This document shows positions 44,280 through 52,642 of a stretch of 64,000 bases of DNA, one piece after another. The notes beneath the pieces were generated by a model that worked only from the letters and a program-made list of their open reading frames with translations, did no database searches and was not told where the DNA came from. The number at the start of each line of letters is the position of its first letter. Within the stretch, counting starts at the first letter, position 1. The position numbers were made by a program, and so were the translations under genes. Source of the stretch: Amycolatopsis lexingtonensis (GTDB lineage: Bacteria; Actinomycetota; Actinomycetes; Mycobacteriales; Pseudonocardiaceae); the NCBI RefSeq assembly GCF_014873755.1, contig NZ_JADBEG010000001.1, positions 8,034,501-8,098,500 of the forward strand, written 5' to 3'.

Positions 44280-45914
44280 ATGGTCGTCAAGTTCGTCCGG
44301 GACGAGGGCGCGGAAGTTGCGGCGGAGGACGCGAGCACGCTGAACGAGCTCCCGACCCCGCCGAGGCAGTTGCTCGACCGGCACGGCGCACGCGTGCTCG
44401 ACCCGGCGACCGCGGTCGTCGTCGCCGGCCAGCCGGTGCCGCGCACGACGGTGTACCGCCCGGGCACGTTCCTGCTGCCCGGCCGGTACCTGCGCGACCC
44501 GGAGACCCTGGCCGCGATCAACCGCGTGCTCGCGCGCATCGGCATCTACGCGACCCCGGCCGACCGCGGCGACGACGGCCAGGGGTACGGGCGCGTCCGC
44601 GAACTCCCCGACGTGCCCGTCCGCGCCCTGCTGCGGGTCCGCGAGGACTCCGACCCGGTCGTCGTCGACTGCTGGAAGGCACTGCAGCTGCTGCGGGCCG
44701 CCGCTTCGGGCGAGAAGCCCGAGCTCGACCCGGAGCTCGTCAAGGAGATGTCCGTCGAGCACCTGCTCTTCACCTCGCCGGTGTTCGGCGGGGTCCCGTG
44801 GGAGACCAGCGGCCTCGGCGGCACGCCGTGGGAGACCAGCGGGTTCGGCCCGGGCAGCTCGTACGGGCGCACCCACGGCGCGAACCGGATCCCGGTGACG
44901 CTGGCCGCCGAACCGCCGTACCGCAGCCGGAAGCCCGCGCACCGGCGGCCGGTGATCGCCGTGCTCGACACCGGCATCGGCCCGCACCCGTGGTTCGGCA
45001 TGGCCGACCGCTCCGCCCCGCCGGCCCCCGGCTCCGGGCTCGCCGTGGCGCCGGACATCCAGGCGGCGATCCTGCAGGCCGAGATCGACTCCGGGAACAC
45101 CGTCCCGACGCAGCTGCTCGCCGACTACTGGGACGCGCCGACGACCGGCCAGCCGCTGATCGGCGACATCGACACCGACACCGGGCACGGCCTGTTCATC
45201 GCGGGCATCATCCGGCAGGCCTGCCCCGAAGCCGACACGCTCGCGATCCGCGTCGTGCACAGCGACGGCGTCGCGTACGAGGGCGACGTGCTGCTCGCGC
45301 TGCACCTGCTCGCGGACCGCGTCCGCAACGCGCAGGCGAACAACCGGCCGCAGGACCTGGTCGACATCGTCTCGATCTCGATGGGCTACTACGTCGAGGA
45401 CCCGGCGGACGTCGTGTTCACCGGCCAGTTCGGCACGGTCATCGCCGAGCTGCTCGGCCTCGGCGTGCTGGTCGTCGCGGCCGCGGGCAACGACGCCACG
45501 ACCCGCCGCTTCTACCCGGCGGCCTTCGCCGACCAGCCGCTCGGCCCCGGCTGCGGGCCGCAGGTGATCAGCGTGGGCGCGCTCAACCCCGACGTCACCA
45601 CGAGCAAGGCGCTGTTCTCCAACGAAGGCCCGTGGGTGCGGTGCTGGGCGACCGGCGCCGGCGTGGTCAGCACCTACCCGACCGACGTCCGCGGCACCGC
45701 GTCCGCCGACCACCAGGTGCCCGACCACGGCCGCAACTCCTTCGACCCCGACGACTACAGCGCCGGCTTCGCGGTCTGGGACGGCACGTCGTTCGCCGCC
45801 CCGCTCGCCGCGGCCGAGATCGGCAAGGCACTGCTGCACCACGCCGGGGACCTGGCCACGGTCGACCGCGAAACGGTCGTCAAGCGGGCCTGGTCCGCGC
45901 TGGGTTCGCTGTGA
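44280..45914 (+). CDS. Cytosolic S8-family serine protease (subtilase) of a sigma/CHAT locus
   Basis: 544 residues. The first ~220 residues are a prodomain-like or recognition region of unknown type, ending in a striking duplicated linker: PWETSG at residues 173-178 and again at 183-188. The subtilase domain follows with Asp230 in IAVLDTGIG, His303 in DTGHGLFIAGII and Ser504 in DGTSFAAPLAAAEIG; the Asn-containing VVAAAGNDATTRRFYPA is also present. No signal peptide or membrane helix is visible, so the protease should act inside the cell. GGAGGG precedes the ATG. Its stop overlaps the sigma-factor start (GTGA), so the proteins are made together. Confidence 0.9.
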   Translation: MVVKFVRDEGAEVAAEDASTLNELPTPPRQLLDRHGARVLDPATAVVVAGQPVPRTTVYRPGTFLLPGRYLRDPETLAAINRVLARIGIYATPADRGDDGQGYGRVRELPDVPVRALLRVREDSDPVVVDCWKALQLLRAAASGEKPELDPELVKEMSVEHLLFTSPVFGGVPWETSGLGGTPWETSGFGPGSSYGRTHGANRIPVTLAAEPPYRSRKPAHRRPVIAVLDTGIGPHPWFGMADRSAPPAPGSGLAVAPDIQAAILQAEIDSGNTVPTQLLADYWDAPTTGQPLIGDIDTDTGHGLFIAGIIRQACPEADTLAIRVVHSDGVAYEGDVLLALHLLADRVRNAQANNRPQDLVDIVSISMGYYVEDPADVVFTGQFGTVIAELLGLGVLVVAAAGNDATTRRFYPAAFADQPLGPGCGPQVISVGALNPDVTTSKALFSNEGPWVRCWATGAGVVSTYPTDVRGTASADHQVPDHGRNSFDPDDYSAGFAVWDGTSFAAPLAAAEIGKALLHHAGDLATVDRETVVKRAWSALGSL

Positions 45915-46486
45915 ACGTGGCCAAGACCGACCACAGCCGGGTAGCGGCACTGTTCGACGCGGCGCGGGAAGGTGACCGCGCGGCGCTGGACGAACTGGTT
46001 TCCCTGCTCACGCCGCTGCTCTGGCAGGTGGCGCGCGATCAGGGTCTGGACGCCGATCAGGCGGGCGACGTCGTGCAAACGGCGTGGCTGCGCCTGCTCG
46101 GTTCGTTCGCGGAGATCCGCTCGCCGGTCGCGCTGACCGGCTGGCTGATCACCGTGACCAAACGGGAGGCCTGGCGGACTGGGGAAAAACGCCAGGTCGA
46201 ACGGCCGCTGCCGGAGCTTCCGGAGCGGCTGACCGAAGCGTCACCGGCACCCGAGGAGGGGGTGCTGCGCGACGACCAGCGCGTGCGGCTTTGGCGCGCG
46301 GTCGACAACCTGCCCGAACGCTGCCGCAGCCTGCTGCGGATCGTGGCGTTCGTGCACCGGCCGGACTACGCCGAAGTGGGCGCCCGGCTGGGAATGCCGA
46401 GGGGGAGTATCGGCCCGACCAGGGGACGCTGCCTCGCGCGCCTGCGCGAGCAGCTACTCGCCAACGGCGAAGGAGATTGGCTGTGA
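45911..46486 (+). CDS. Sigma-70 family (ECF-like) factor coupled to the subtilase
   Basis: 191 residues. Region 2: FDAAREGDRAALDELVSLLTPLLWQVARDQGLD, AGDVVQTAWLRLLGSFAEI and ALTGWLITVTKREAWRTGEKR. Region 4: RLWRAVDNLPERCRSLLRIVAF, YAEVGARLGMPRGSIGPTRGRCLARLREQL. No transmembrane anti-sigma gene is adjacent. The start GTG overlaps the protease stop by 4 bp (a GTG at 45917 is an alternative), and its own stop overlaps the next gene by 4 bp, making a tightly coupled trio. Its target promoters are unknown; the divergent RHS gene and the CHAT gene are candidates. Confidence 0.9.
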   Translation: MNVAKTDHSRVAALFDAAREGDRAALDELVSLLTPLLWQVARDQGLDADQAGDVVQTAWLRLLGSFAEIRSPVALTGWLITVTKREAWRTGEKRQVERPLPELPERLTEASPAPEEGVLRDDQRVRLWRAVDNLPERCRSLLRIVAFVHRPDYAEVGARLGMPRGSIGPTRGRCLARLREQLLANGEGDWL

Positions 46487-46968
46487 CCACCGTCGAACCA
46501 CCAGGCGCGAACGAGCCGCTGGACGAGCTCGACTTCCGGCTCCTCGCCGGCGTGCGCGAGCTGTGGGAAGACGCCGACCCGATGCCCGCCACGCTGGTGG
46601 AGCAGATCCGCTTCGCCATCGCGCTGGAGGACGTCGACCTGGAAGTGATGCGCATCCGCGAGCAGGAGGGCCTCGCCGTCACGCGAAGCGCCGCCGAGCA
46701 GGGACGGCTCATCACTTTCGACAGCGAAAGCCTGACGATCATGGTGAACGTGAGTCCCGAAGCGACGGGGACGATCCGCCTGGACGGGTGGCTGACCCCG
46801 CCCGCCGAGCACCCGATCGAGGTACGCACGGCGAACGGCCCCTTGACGACCACGTCGGACGCCGAGGGGCGCTTCGCGGTCAACGGGGTGCCGCACGGGA
46901 TGGTGCAGGTGCTGGTGCGCACCCTCGGACGGTCGAGGACGGTCAGCACGCCGGCCATCGAACTGTGA
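46483..46968 (+). CDS. Small carboxypeptidase-regulatory-like protein, third gene of the subtilase-sigma operon
   Basis: 161 residues. The N-terminal ~65 residues are acidic and helical (LDELDFRLLAGVRELWEDADP, LVEQIRFAIALEDVDLEVMRI). The C-terminal ~90 residues are a beta-sandwich like carboxypeptidase-regulatory/SdrD-type modules (GTIRLDGWLTPPAEHPIEVRT, TSDAEGRFAVNGVPHGMVQVLV). No signal or membrane segment. Because of its GTGA coupling to the sigma gene I suspect it is a cytosolic anti-sigma or adaptor, possibly a substrate of one of the two proteases at this locus; this is inference only. Confidence 0.75.
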   Translation: MTTVEPPGANEPLDELDFRLLAGVRELWEDADPMPATLVEQIRFAIALEDVDLEVMRIREQEGLAVTRSAAEQGRLITFDSESLTIMVNVSPEATGTIRLDGWLTPPAEHPIEVRTANGPLTTTSDAEGRFAVNGVPHGMVQVLVRTLGRSRTVSTPAIEL

Positions 46969-46997
46969 GGGCGGCCGGGGCGCGGCTTGCGGTGTCT

Positions 46998-47042
46998 TGA
47001 ATGACTCATTCAGGTCTTCGGCGGTCTTGAATGACTCATTCA
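46998..47042. repeat. TGAATGACTCATTCA palindrome pair (30-bp spacing)
   Basis: Copies at 46998-47012 and 47028-47042, exactly 30 bp apart, 29 bp after the stop of the small regulatory protein. They could end the operon transcript before the CHAT gene. The frame that reads through them into the CHAT gene (starting MNDSF) is repeat-encoded and rejected as a start. Confidence 0.85.
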
Positions 47043-47183
47043 GGACCTCTGGGGAGCTGGGCTCGGGCGACACAGCCCGAACCGCGCCGCACGTCATGAA
47101 CGACCCGTTCCTGTCATCCGCGCCCCGGATACCGCGCTGCCACGTGAAAATCCGCCTCCCGGCGAGAACTCCCGGACCGCCCG

Positions 47184-47206
47184 GACCCGGAGGTACGATC
47201 CGGGTC
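47184..47206 (+). promoter_or_regulatory. Candidate promoter/operator of the CHAT gene
   Basis: GACCCGG (47184-47190) and CCGGGTC (47200-47206) form 7-bp arms around a TACGAT -10-like hexamer (47194-47199), about 50 bp before the chosen start. No clear -35 for the housekeeping sigma is seen, so recognition by an alternative sigma, such as the neighbouring one, is possible. Confidence 0.3.
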
Positions 47207-47251
47207 GTCCTTCTCGGCCGAGGGGGACGGCTCCGGCCGGGAGGGCAGCCT

Positions 47252-49798
47252 GTGGTCGCGTCGCCGAGGGCGGAAGACCGGGTGCGCGACCTGCATCGGC
47301 GTGCGGTCGCGGCGACCAACAACGGCCAGCCCGTGGTCGGCGGGCGCCTGATCCGTTCCGCCGCACGGCTTCTGGGGCTGCCCGCGACCGCGCCGCCGCC
47401 CGGATGGCCGGCCTGGCCCGATCTCGCCACGCGCGTGCTCGGCACTTACGCGGCCGTCGAAACCGCGCTGGGCAACAGCACTCGCGGGCTCGCCCTGCTC
47501 GACGAGGCCGACGTCCTCGTCTCCGACGCCGGGCGCGGGATCCTGCGGCAGCAGCGCGGTCTCGTGCTGATCCTCATCGGACGGATGGACGAAGCCCTCG
47601 CGTGCTTCGACGAGGCGATTCCGCTGCTGCGGCAGGCCGGCGAGTTCGTCGTGCTCGCCCGGACGCTGCTCAACCGCGCGATGCTGCACCAGTACGCCGG
47701 CCGCGTGCGGCTCGCGCTCGCCGATCTCGACCAGTGCGAGCAGATCGGGGCCGGCCAGCCCGAAGAAGACGGCCTGGCCCGGATTTTCGCGAAAGCCGCG
47801 CACGGGCGCGGGCAGGCGCGGGTGCTGACCGGTGACATCCCGGGCGCGCTGCGGGACTTCGACGCGGCGAGCGGGTTCTACGCCGAGCAGAGCGTCGGGA
47901 TGCTGCCGGTGCTGGCCGTCGACAAGGCGCGGGCGCTGCTCGCCGCCGGGCTGCCGCAGGAAGCCGCCGCCGAACTGGACGCGGCGCTGGAGCAGTTCCC
48001 GCGGCTGCGGATGAACCAGGAACACGCCGAAGCCGAACTCACGCGCGCACTCGCCGCGCTCGCGAGCGGTGACCCGGCGACCGCGCGCAGCTGGGCCGGG
48101 CGCGCGGAACGGCGGTTTCGCCGCCGGGGCAACGAAACCTGGGCCGCGGTCGCGCAGCTGACCGCGTTGCGCGCGGACTTCGCGGCCGGACGGCGGATCG
48201 CCCGCGTCGCCACCGAGGCGGCCGCGCTGGCCGGCCGGCTCACCGGGCTGGGCCTGCGCAACGACGCCGAAATCGCGGCGCTGCTGGCCGCGCGGGCCCG
48301 GATCGCGCTCGGCGACCCGGACGGCGCCCGGGCCGGCATCGCCCCGCGCGACCGCCGGACCGCGCCGCTGGAAAACCGCCTGGTGCGGCGGCTCGCGCTG
48401 GCCGAACTCGGCGCCGCGACCGGCCACCGGCGCATGACGTTCGCGAACGCGCGCGCCGGGCTCGCCCAGCTGCAGCGCCACCGCAGCCGGTTCGGCAGTG
48501 TCGACCTGCAGACCGCGACGACGTCGCTGGGCAAGGAACTCGCGGACGCCGGCCTCGCCGCCGCGCTCGCCCAGCGTTCGCCGGGGGTGGTGTTCCGCTG
48601 GCTCGACCGTTCTCGCGCGCAGGCGTTCCGGTTCCGGCCGGTGCGCCCGCCCGCGCACCCCGAGATCGTCGACGCCGTCGCCGAGCTGCGGTACCTCTCG
48701 ATGCAGATCCGCGCCGGCGAGCTGTCCGGGAAGCCGGACGCCCAGGCCGTGAAGCGTTGTGCCGCGCTGGAACGGGAAATCCGCGCCAAGGGCTGGCAAG
48801 CGGAAGGCACCGACGAGGACCACCCCGAAGCGAAGCTGCGCGAGATCGGCGACGAGCTCGCCGACAGCGGCAGCGCGATGGTCTGCTTCCTCGCCGACCA
48901 CGGCGCGTTGTGCGCGCAGGTGATCGCGAACCACCGGGTGGCGCTGATCGAGCTCGGGCCGGCGTCGGCCGTCGCCGAGCCGGTCGCGCGGCTGCACAGC
49001 GACCTCGACGCGTTGTGCGGGCGCCAGCTCCCCGCCCAGCTGGACCAGGTCATCCGCCGGTCGGTGCGGACGCAGGTCACCGCGCTGGACGCGATCCTGC
49101 TGGCGCCGCTGGCGGCCCGGCTGGGCGACCTCGACGTCGTCGTCGTGCCGACCGGCGCGCTGTCGGCGATCCCGTGGGGGCTGCTGCCGACGGTGCGCGG
49201 GCGTCCGGTGACGGTCACGCCGTCGTCGTCGGCCTGGCTCGACGCGGGCCGCCGTCCCCGCCGCGCGAGCGGGGCGCCGCTGCTGGTCGCGGGCTCGGAC
49301 CTGACCCACGCGGAAACCGAGATCTCGTTGCTGGCGCCGCTGTACCCGGAGGCGGAGGTGCTGACCGGCCCGGACGCGACGGTCGCGGCGACGCTCAAGG
49401 CGTTCGACGGCTGCCGGCTGGCCCACTTCGCCGCGCACGGTCACCACGAGCGGGAAAACGTGCTGTTCTCCCGGCTCAACCTCGCCGACGGCCCGCTGAT
49501 GGCCTACGACGTCCAGCAGCTCGCGACGGCGCCGGAGCAGGTGGTGCTGTCGTCGTGCGACGTCGGCCAGACCGTGGTCCGCGCGGGCGACGAAGTCCTC
49601 GGCTTCACGGCGGCGCTGCTCTACGGCGGCAGCCGCACGGTGGTCTCGAGCGTGGCGCGGGTCGACGACCGGACCGCGGGCGGGGTGATGCTGGCGTTCC
49701 ACCGCGCGCTGGCGGCCGGGACGCCACCGGCGCGAGCGCTGGCCGACGCGGCCACCGCGGAACCGCTGATGCCGTTCGTCTGCTTCGGTCGCAGCTGA
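47252..49798 (+). CDS. TPR-CHAT caspase-like protease
   Basis: 848 residues. Residues ~1-500 are a helical repeat array of TPR type (ALACFDEAIPLLRQAGEFVVLARTLLNRAMLHQYAG, ALRDFDAASGFYAEQS, AAAELDAALEQFP). Residues ~600-848 are a CHAT domain, a caspase/separase-fold protease: GALSAIPWGLLP, the catalytic His729 in HFAAHGHH and catalytic Cys769 in VVLSSCDVGQ, followed by FTAALLYGGSRTVVSSVARVDD. The dyad is intact, so it should be an active protease regulated through its TPR array. The GTG at 47252 follows GGGAGGG and is preferred to the repeat-derived upstream frame. It lies 283 bp downstream of the subtilase-sigma operon on the same strand. Confidence 0.92.
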   Translation: MVASPRAEDRVRDLHRRAVAATNNGQPVVGGRLIRSAARLLGLPATAPPPGWPAWPDLATRVLGTYAAVETALGNSTRGLALLDEADVLVSDAGRGILRQQRGLVLILIGRMDEALACFDEAIPLLRQAGEFVVLARTLLNRAMLHQYAGRVRLALADLDQCEQIGAGQPEEDGLARIFAKAAHGRGQARVLTGDIPGALRDFDAASGFYAEQSVGMLPVLAVDKARALLAAGLPQEAAAELDAALEQFPRLRMNQEHAEAELTRALAALASGDPATARSWAGRAERRFRRRGNETWAAVAQLTALRADFAAGRRIARVATEAAALAGRLTGLGLRNDAEIAALLAARARIALGDPDGARAGIAPRDRRTAPLENRLVRRLALAELGAATGHRRMTFANARAGLAQLQRHRSRFGSVDLQTATTSLGKELADAGLAAALAQRSPGVVFRWLDRSRAQAFRFRPVRPPAHPEIVDAVAELRYLSMQIRAGELSGKPDAQAVKRCAALEREIRAKGWQAEGTDEDHPEAKLREIGDELADSGSAMVCFLADHGALCAQVIANHRVALIELGPASAVAEPVARLHSDLDALCGRQLPAQLDQVIRRSVRTQVTALDAILLAPLAARLGDLDVVVVPTGALSAIPWGLLPTVRGRPVTVTPSSSAWLDAGRRPRRASGAPLLVAGSDLTHAETEISLLAPLYPEAEVLTGPDATVAATLKAFDGCRLAHFAAHGHHERENVLFSRLNLADGPLMAYDVQQLATAPEQVVLSSCDVGQTVVRAGDEVLGFTAALLYGGSRTVVSSVARVDDRTAGGVMLAFHRALAAGTPPARALADAATAEPLMPFVCFGRS

Positions 49799-49929
49799 CA
49801 CTCTTTTCGACGTCCGGCGATCTTGAAGGTTGCTTTCCGGTGATCGATCGCATCGCGGCGCATCCCCGAGGGGCCGGTGGACATCTCTCCCTGTGAGTCC
49901 AGTCGATCACGGAACAAGGGAGGATGACC

Positions 49930-50418
49930 ATGAAGCGAGCTGGTACCGCACTGATCATCGGGGGTCTGGTGGCCGGTGGGCTGCTCGTGGCCGGCGGGGC
50001 GGCGAACGCCATGCCGAGCGATCACCCGTGTGGCGCCTCGGACGTCCACGTGACCGTGGCCCGGGACCCGTCGCACGCGGCCGGGCACGAGGCTTACGTG
50101 CTCACTTACACGGCGACGTCGCCGAACACGAACTGCAAGCTCGAGGGCGCGCCGACGGCGGTGGGGTTCCTCGCCGGCGGGCAGCGGCTGCCGATCGCGG
50201 TCACGACGGACGCGTCCGAGGCGGTCCCGGTGAACCTGCGCGTCGGGCACCCGGCGGTGTCCCGGATCGTCCAGCGCTCGGCCGCCGCGCCCGCGGCCGC
50301 CGACTTCGTCACGTTCGACCTGCCGACCGGGCCGTACGGCCAGCCGGTGAGCGTCGCGTGGCCGGCGGGGGCGCCGGTGAAGGGCGACACCGTCCAGGTC
50401 ACGCCGGTCGGCAACTGA
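49930..50418 (+). CDS. Secreted DUF4232-domain protein
   Basis: 162 residues: signal peptide (AGTALIIGGLVAGGLLVAGGAANA) then a DUF4232 beta-sandwich, with CGASDVHVTVARDPSHAAGHEAYVLTYTATSPNTNCKLEGAP containing the usual Cys pair and HPAVSRIVQRS. Domain function is unknown. AGGGAGG sits 7 nt before the ATG at 49930; the ATG two codons earlier is too close to it. It forms a pair with the next gene (20-bp gap), a lipoprotein of the same domain type. Confidence 0.85.
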   Translation: MKRAGTALIIGGLVAGGLLVAGGAANAMPSDHPCGASDVHVTVARDPSHAAGHEAYVLTYTATSPNTNCKLEGAPTAVGFLAGGQRLPIAVTTDASEAVPVNLRVGHPAVSRIVQRSAAAPAAADFVTFDLPTGPYGQPVSVAWPAGAPVKGDTVQVTPVGN

Positions 50419-50438
50419 ACTTCGGGAGGGGATTTCAC

Positions 50439-51044
50439 GTGAAGCGCATCTTGCTGGGGATCGGCACGGCGGCGGGGGCCTTCGTGCTGGCGGCGTGCGG
50501 CACGTCCACGGCGGCTCCGGCACCCGCTCCCGCGGCGGGTTCCGGCTCCGCGAACGGCGCGGCAGCGGGCCCGGCGGGCGGCGGTGTGGCCACGGCGTCG
50601 ACAGCGACGCCCCGCTGTACGACGGCCGATCTGGAGGTCCTGCTGGGCAAGCCGGCCGAGAAGAACGACGCGCCGGGCCAGTACGACATCCCGCTGACCT
50701 ACCGGAACACGACGGACCACACGTGCGGGCTGTACGGCGTCCCGGGCGTCGACCTGGTCGGCCCGGACGAGCCGACGTTCGGCCCGGTGTACCACCTGCC
50801 GCGCGTCGACAACGGCGTGAAGTACAACGAGGTCACCGCGGGGACGACGGCCTCGGCCACGATCACGGTGGTGAAGCCGGCGGCCGGTGAGCCGACGTGG
50901 ACGCCGTCGAAGCTGAACACGATCCCGCCGGGGTCGACGAAGGCGCTGTCCGCGGCCTGGCCGCCCGACCTCCCGGTCCTGCGCCAGGACGCGGCGACCC
51001 ACCCGGGCTCGTACGTCAACGGCATCCTGGCCGACCCGGCCTGA
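50439..51044 (+). CDS. DUF4232-type lipoprotein
   Basis: 201 residues. Lipobox FVLAAC near residue 20, an Ala/Pro/Gly-rich linker, then a DUF4232-like domain (CTTADLEVLLGKPAEKNDAPGQYDIPLTYRN, HTCGLYGVPGVDLVGPDEP, VKYNEVTAGTTASATITV). It begins with GTG at 50439 after GGGAGGGG. With its upstream neighbour it makes a two-gene unit of exported DUF4232 proteins, one soluble and one lipid-anchored. Confidence 0.87.
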   Translation: MKRILLGIGTAAGAFVLAACGTSTAAPAPAPAAGSGSANGAAAGPAGGGVATASTATPRCTTADLEVLLGKPAEKNDAPGQYDIPLTYRNTTDHTCGLYGVPGVDLVGPDEPTFGPVYHLPRVDNGVKYNEVTAGTTASATITVVKPAAGEPTWTPSKLNTIPPGSTKALSAAWPPDLPVLRQDAATHPGSYVNGILADPA

Positions 51045-51124
51045 CGCCGCTTCTTGTCACTCGATCGGGTGAAGGCTGGGGCCGCGCGTCATTCCTGGCG
51101 TGCGGTCCCCTCTTCCTCACTGCG

Positions 51125-51166
51125 GCGGTAACCGGCCGGCACGCCCCCCGACTGGCCGGTTACCGC
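51125..51166 (+). terminator. Hairpin downstream of the DUF4232 pair
   Basis: GCGGTAACCGGCC (51125-51137) pairs perfectly with GGCCGGTTACCGC (51154-51166), with a 16-base loop, 80 bp after the lipoprotein stop and 77 bp before the next start. It could be a terminator or an operator for the next gene. Confidence 0.5.
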
Positions 51167-51242
51167 TGCGAGTTTCCTACTGACAGTGGAACCGCACCTT
51201 CGGAGATCCGGCAGGTGCTCCGGCGCCTTACCGTCGAAAGCT

Positions 51243-52079
51243 GTGACGGACGAACAGTGGGAGTCGGTGCGCGCGGTCCTGCCGCAGGTCGGCGGCCGGT
51301 TCGCGGACCTGGTGGCGAGCGTGCCGGACGCGCACGCGAAGTCGCTGGGCGAGTGGTCGATCGCCGAAACGGCGTCGCACGTCGGCATGATCGCCTTGAT
51401 GTACACGGCGATGATCCGCGGCGACGGCGGCCCGCTCCCGTTGCCGGGCCTCGAAGAGCCGATCGACTCGGCCAGCGTCGACACGATCTCCCGGATGAAC
51501 GCGCTCGCCCTCGAGCTCTACCCGGAACGCGACCCGGTCCGCCTGGCCGAGCGGCTGCGCGCGGACATCGCCGAAGTCCTGCTGGTCAGCGCGGACCTCG
51601 ACCCGGGCAAACCGGTCTGGTGGCTGGGCGGCTCGCGCGTCCCGGTGGCCGGCGTCCTCGCGCACCTGGTCAACGAGATGCTGCTGCACGGCCTCGACAT
51701 CGCCCGCGCGCTCGGGCGGCCGTGGCCCATCCCGGCGCGGTACGAGGCGATGTTCCTGGAGCTGTTCCTGTTCGGCATGGTCCGGAACGACATGGGCAGC
51801 CTGCTCGACGACGCGACGCCGTCACCCCGGCGGATCGCGGTCGAGTTCCGCTCGGCGTACACGAAGCCGGGGGTGCTGGCGCTGCAACACGGCCGGCTGC
51901 GCTTCGAGGAACCGGACGGCACGGCGGACGTGCGCCTGCGCTTCGACCCGGCGGTCCTGGTCCCGATGATGTTCGGCCGGATTTCGAAGGCCCGCGCGGT
52001 GCTGACCGGCGGCGTCCGCATCAGCGGGCGGCGGCCGTGGCTGCTCCCGGCGTTCCTGCGGACCGTGCGGATGCCTTAG
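51243..52079 (+). CDS. Maleylpyruvate isomerase-family (mycothiol-dependent/DinB-like) protein
   Basis: 278 residues. The N-terminal four-helix DinB-like domain carries the MDMPI pattern: EWSIAETASHVGMIALMY (metal-binding His) and LAHLVNEMLLHGLDIARALG (Glu and His). The C-terminal part (~90 residues) is an SCP2-like domain (RLRFEEPDGTADVRLRFDPAVLV, FGRISKARAVLTGGVRISG). Members use mycothiol and a metal ion, consistent with an actinobacterium; the substrate is unknown. I chose the GTG at 51243 (VTDEQWESV). Its stop overlaps the convergent reductase gene by 4 bp. Confidence 0.83.
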   Translation: MTDEQWESVRAVLPQVGGRFADLVASVPDAHAKSLGEWSIAETASHVGMIALMYTAMIRGDGGPLPLPGLEEPIDSASVDTISRMNALALELYPERDPVRLAERLRADIAEVLLVSADLDPGKPVWWLGGSRVPVAGVLAHLVNEMLLHGLDIARALGRPWPIPARYEAMFLELFLFGMVRNDMGSLLDDATPSPRRIAVEFRSAYTKPGVLALQHGRLRFEEPDGTADVRLRFDPAVLVPMMFGRISKARAVLTGGVRISGRRPWLLPAFLRTVRMP

Positions 52080-52642
52080 CGGAGCACGCGGAAGGTCAGG
52101 TGGGTCGCGTTCGGCGTCTCCGTCACGGCGGTGCGCTCCAGCCGGACGTGCTCCGGTCCGTCGAAGAGCCGGACGCCGTGGCCGAAGAGCAGCGGGACCA
52201 CGTGCAGGCGGAGTTCGTCGACCAGCCCGGCGCTCAGGAACTGCCGGAGGGTGGTGCCCCCGCCCATGACGACGACGTTGTCCTCGCCGGCCGCGGCTTT
52301 CGCTTGCGCCAAGGCGCTTTCGATGCCTTCGGTGACGAAGGTGAACGTCGTCGGGCCCTTCACGACCGGTTCGTGCGGCCGGTTCGTGACGACGAAGACC
52401 GGCTTCCCGAAGGTGCCGTCGTCGCCCCAGACGCCGATGCCGACGTCGAACATCGTCCGGCCGAGGACGAACGCACCGGTGTCCTCGAACAGCTTCGCCG
52501 CGACTTCGCCGTCGGCTTCGGTGCCTTCGAACAGCCACTCGTGCAGCAGGTCGCCGTCCTTGCCGAGCCGGTGCTCGGTGCTGGTGTCCGGCCCGGCCAC
52601 GATCCCGTCGGCCGACACGCTGATCTCCGCGATGACCTTCAC
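52076..52642 (-). CDS. Dihydrofolate reductase-like family protein (RibD C-terminal type)
   Basis: 188 residues. Typical N-terminus VIAEISVSADGIVAGPD, then FVLGRTMFDVGIGVW, VFVVTNRPHEPV, NVVVMGGGTTLRQFLSAGLVDELRLHVVPLLFGHGVRLFD. This is the pattern of the large RibD-C/DHFR-like NADPH-binding family found in actinobacteria, usually of unknown substrate rather than true folate reductases. The GTG at 52642 overlaps the stop of the Rsm22-like gene (GTGA), indicating coupling; an ATG at 52657 is an alternative. Confidence 0.88.
   Translation of the reverse strand: MKVIAEISVSADGIVAGPDTSTEHRLGKDGDLLHEWLFEGTEADGEVAAKLFEDTGAFVLGRTMFDVGIGVWGDDGTFGKPVFVVTNRPHEPVVKGPTTFTFVTEGIESALAQAKAAAGEDNVVVMGGGTTLRQFLSAGLVDELRLHVVPLLFGHGVRLFDGPEHVRLERTAVTETPNATHLTFRVLR

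Noticed and set aside
46997..47251. N-terminal extension of the CHAT protein
   Set aside because: The frame is open, but its first part is encoded by the palindromic repeat and the rest has no domain; a well-placed GTG with GGGAGGG exists at 47252.
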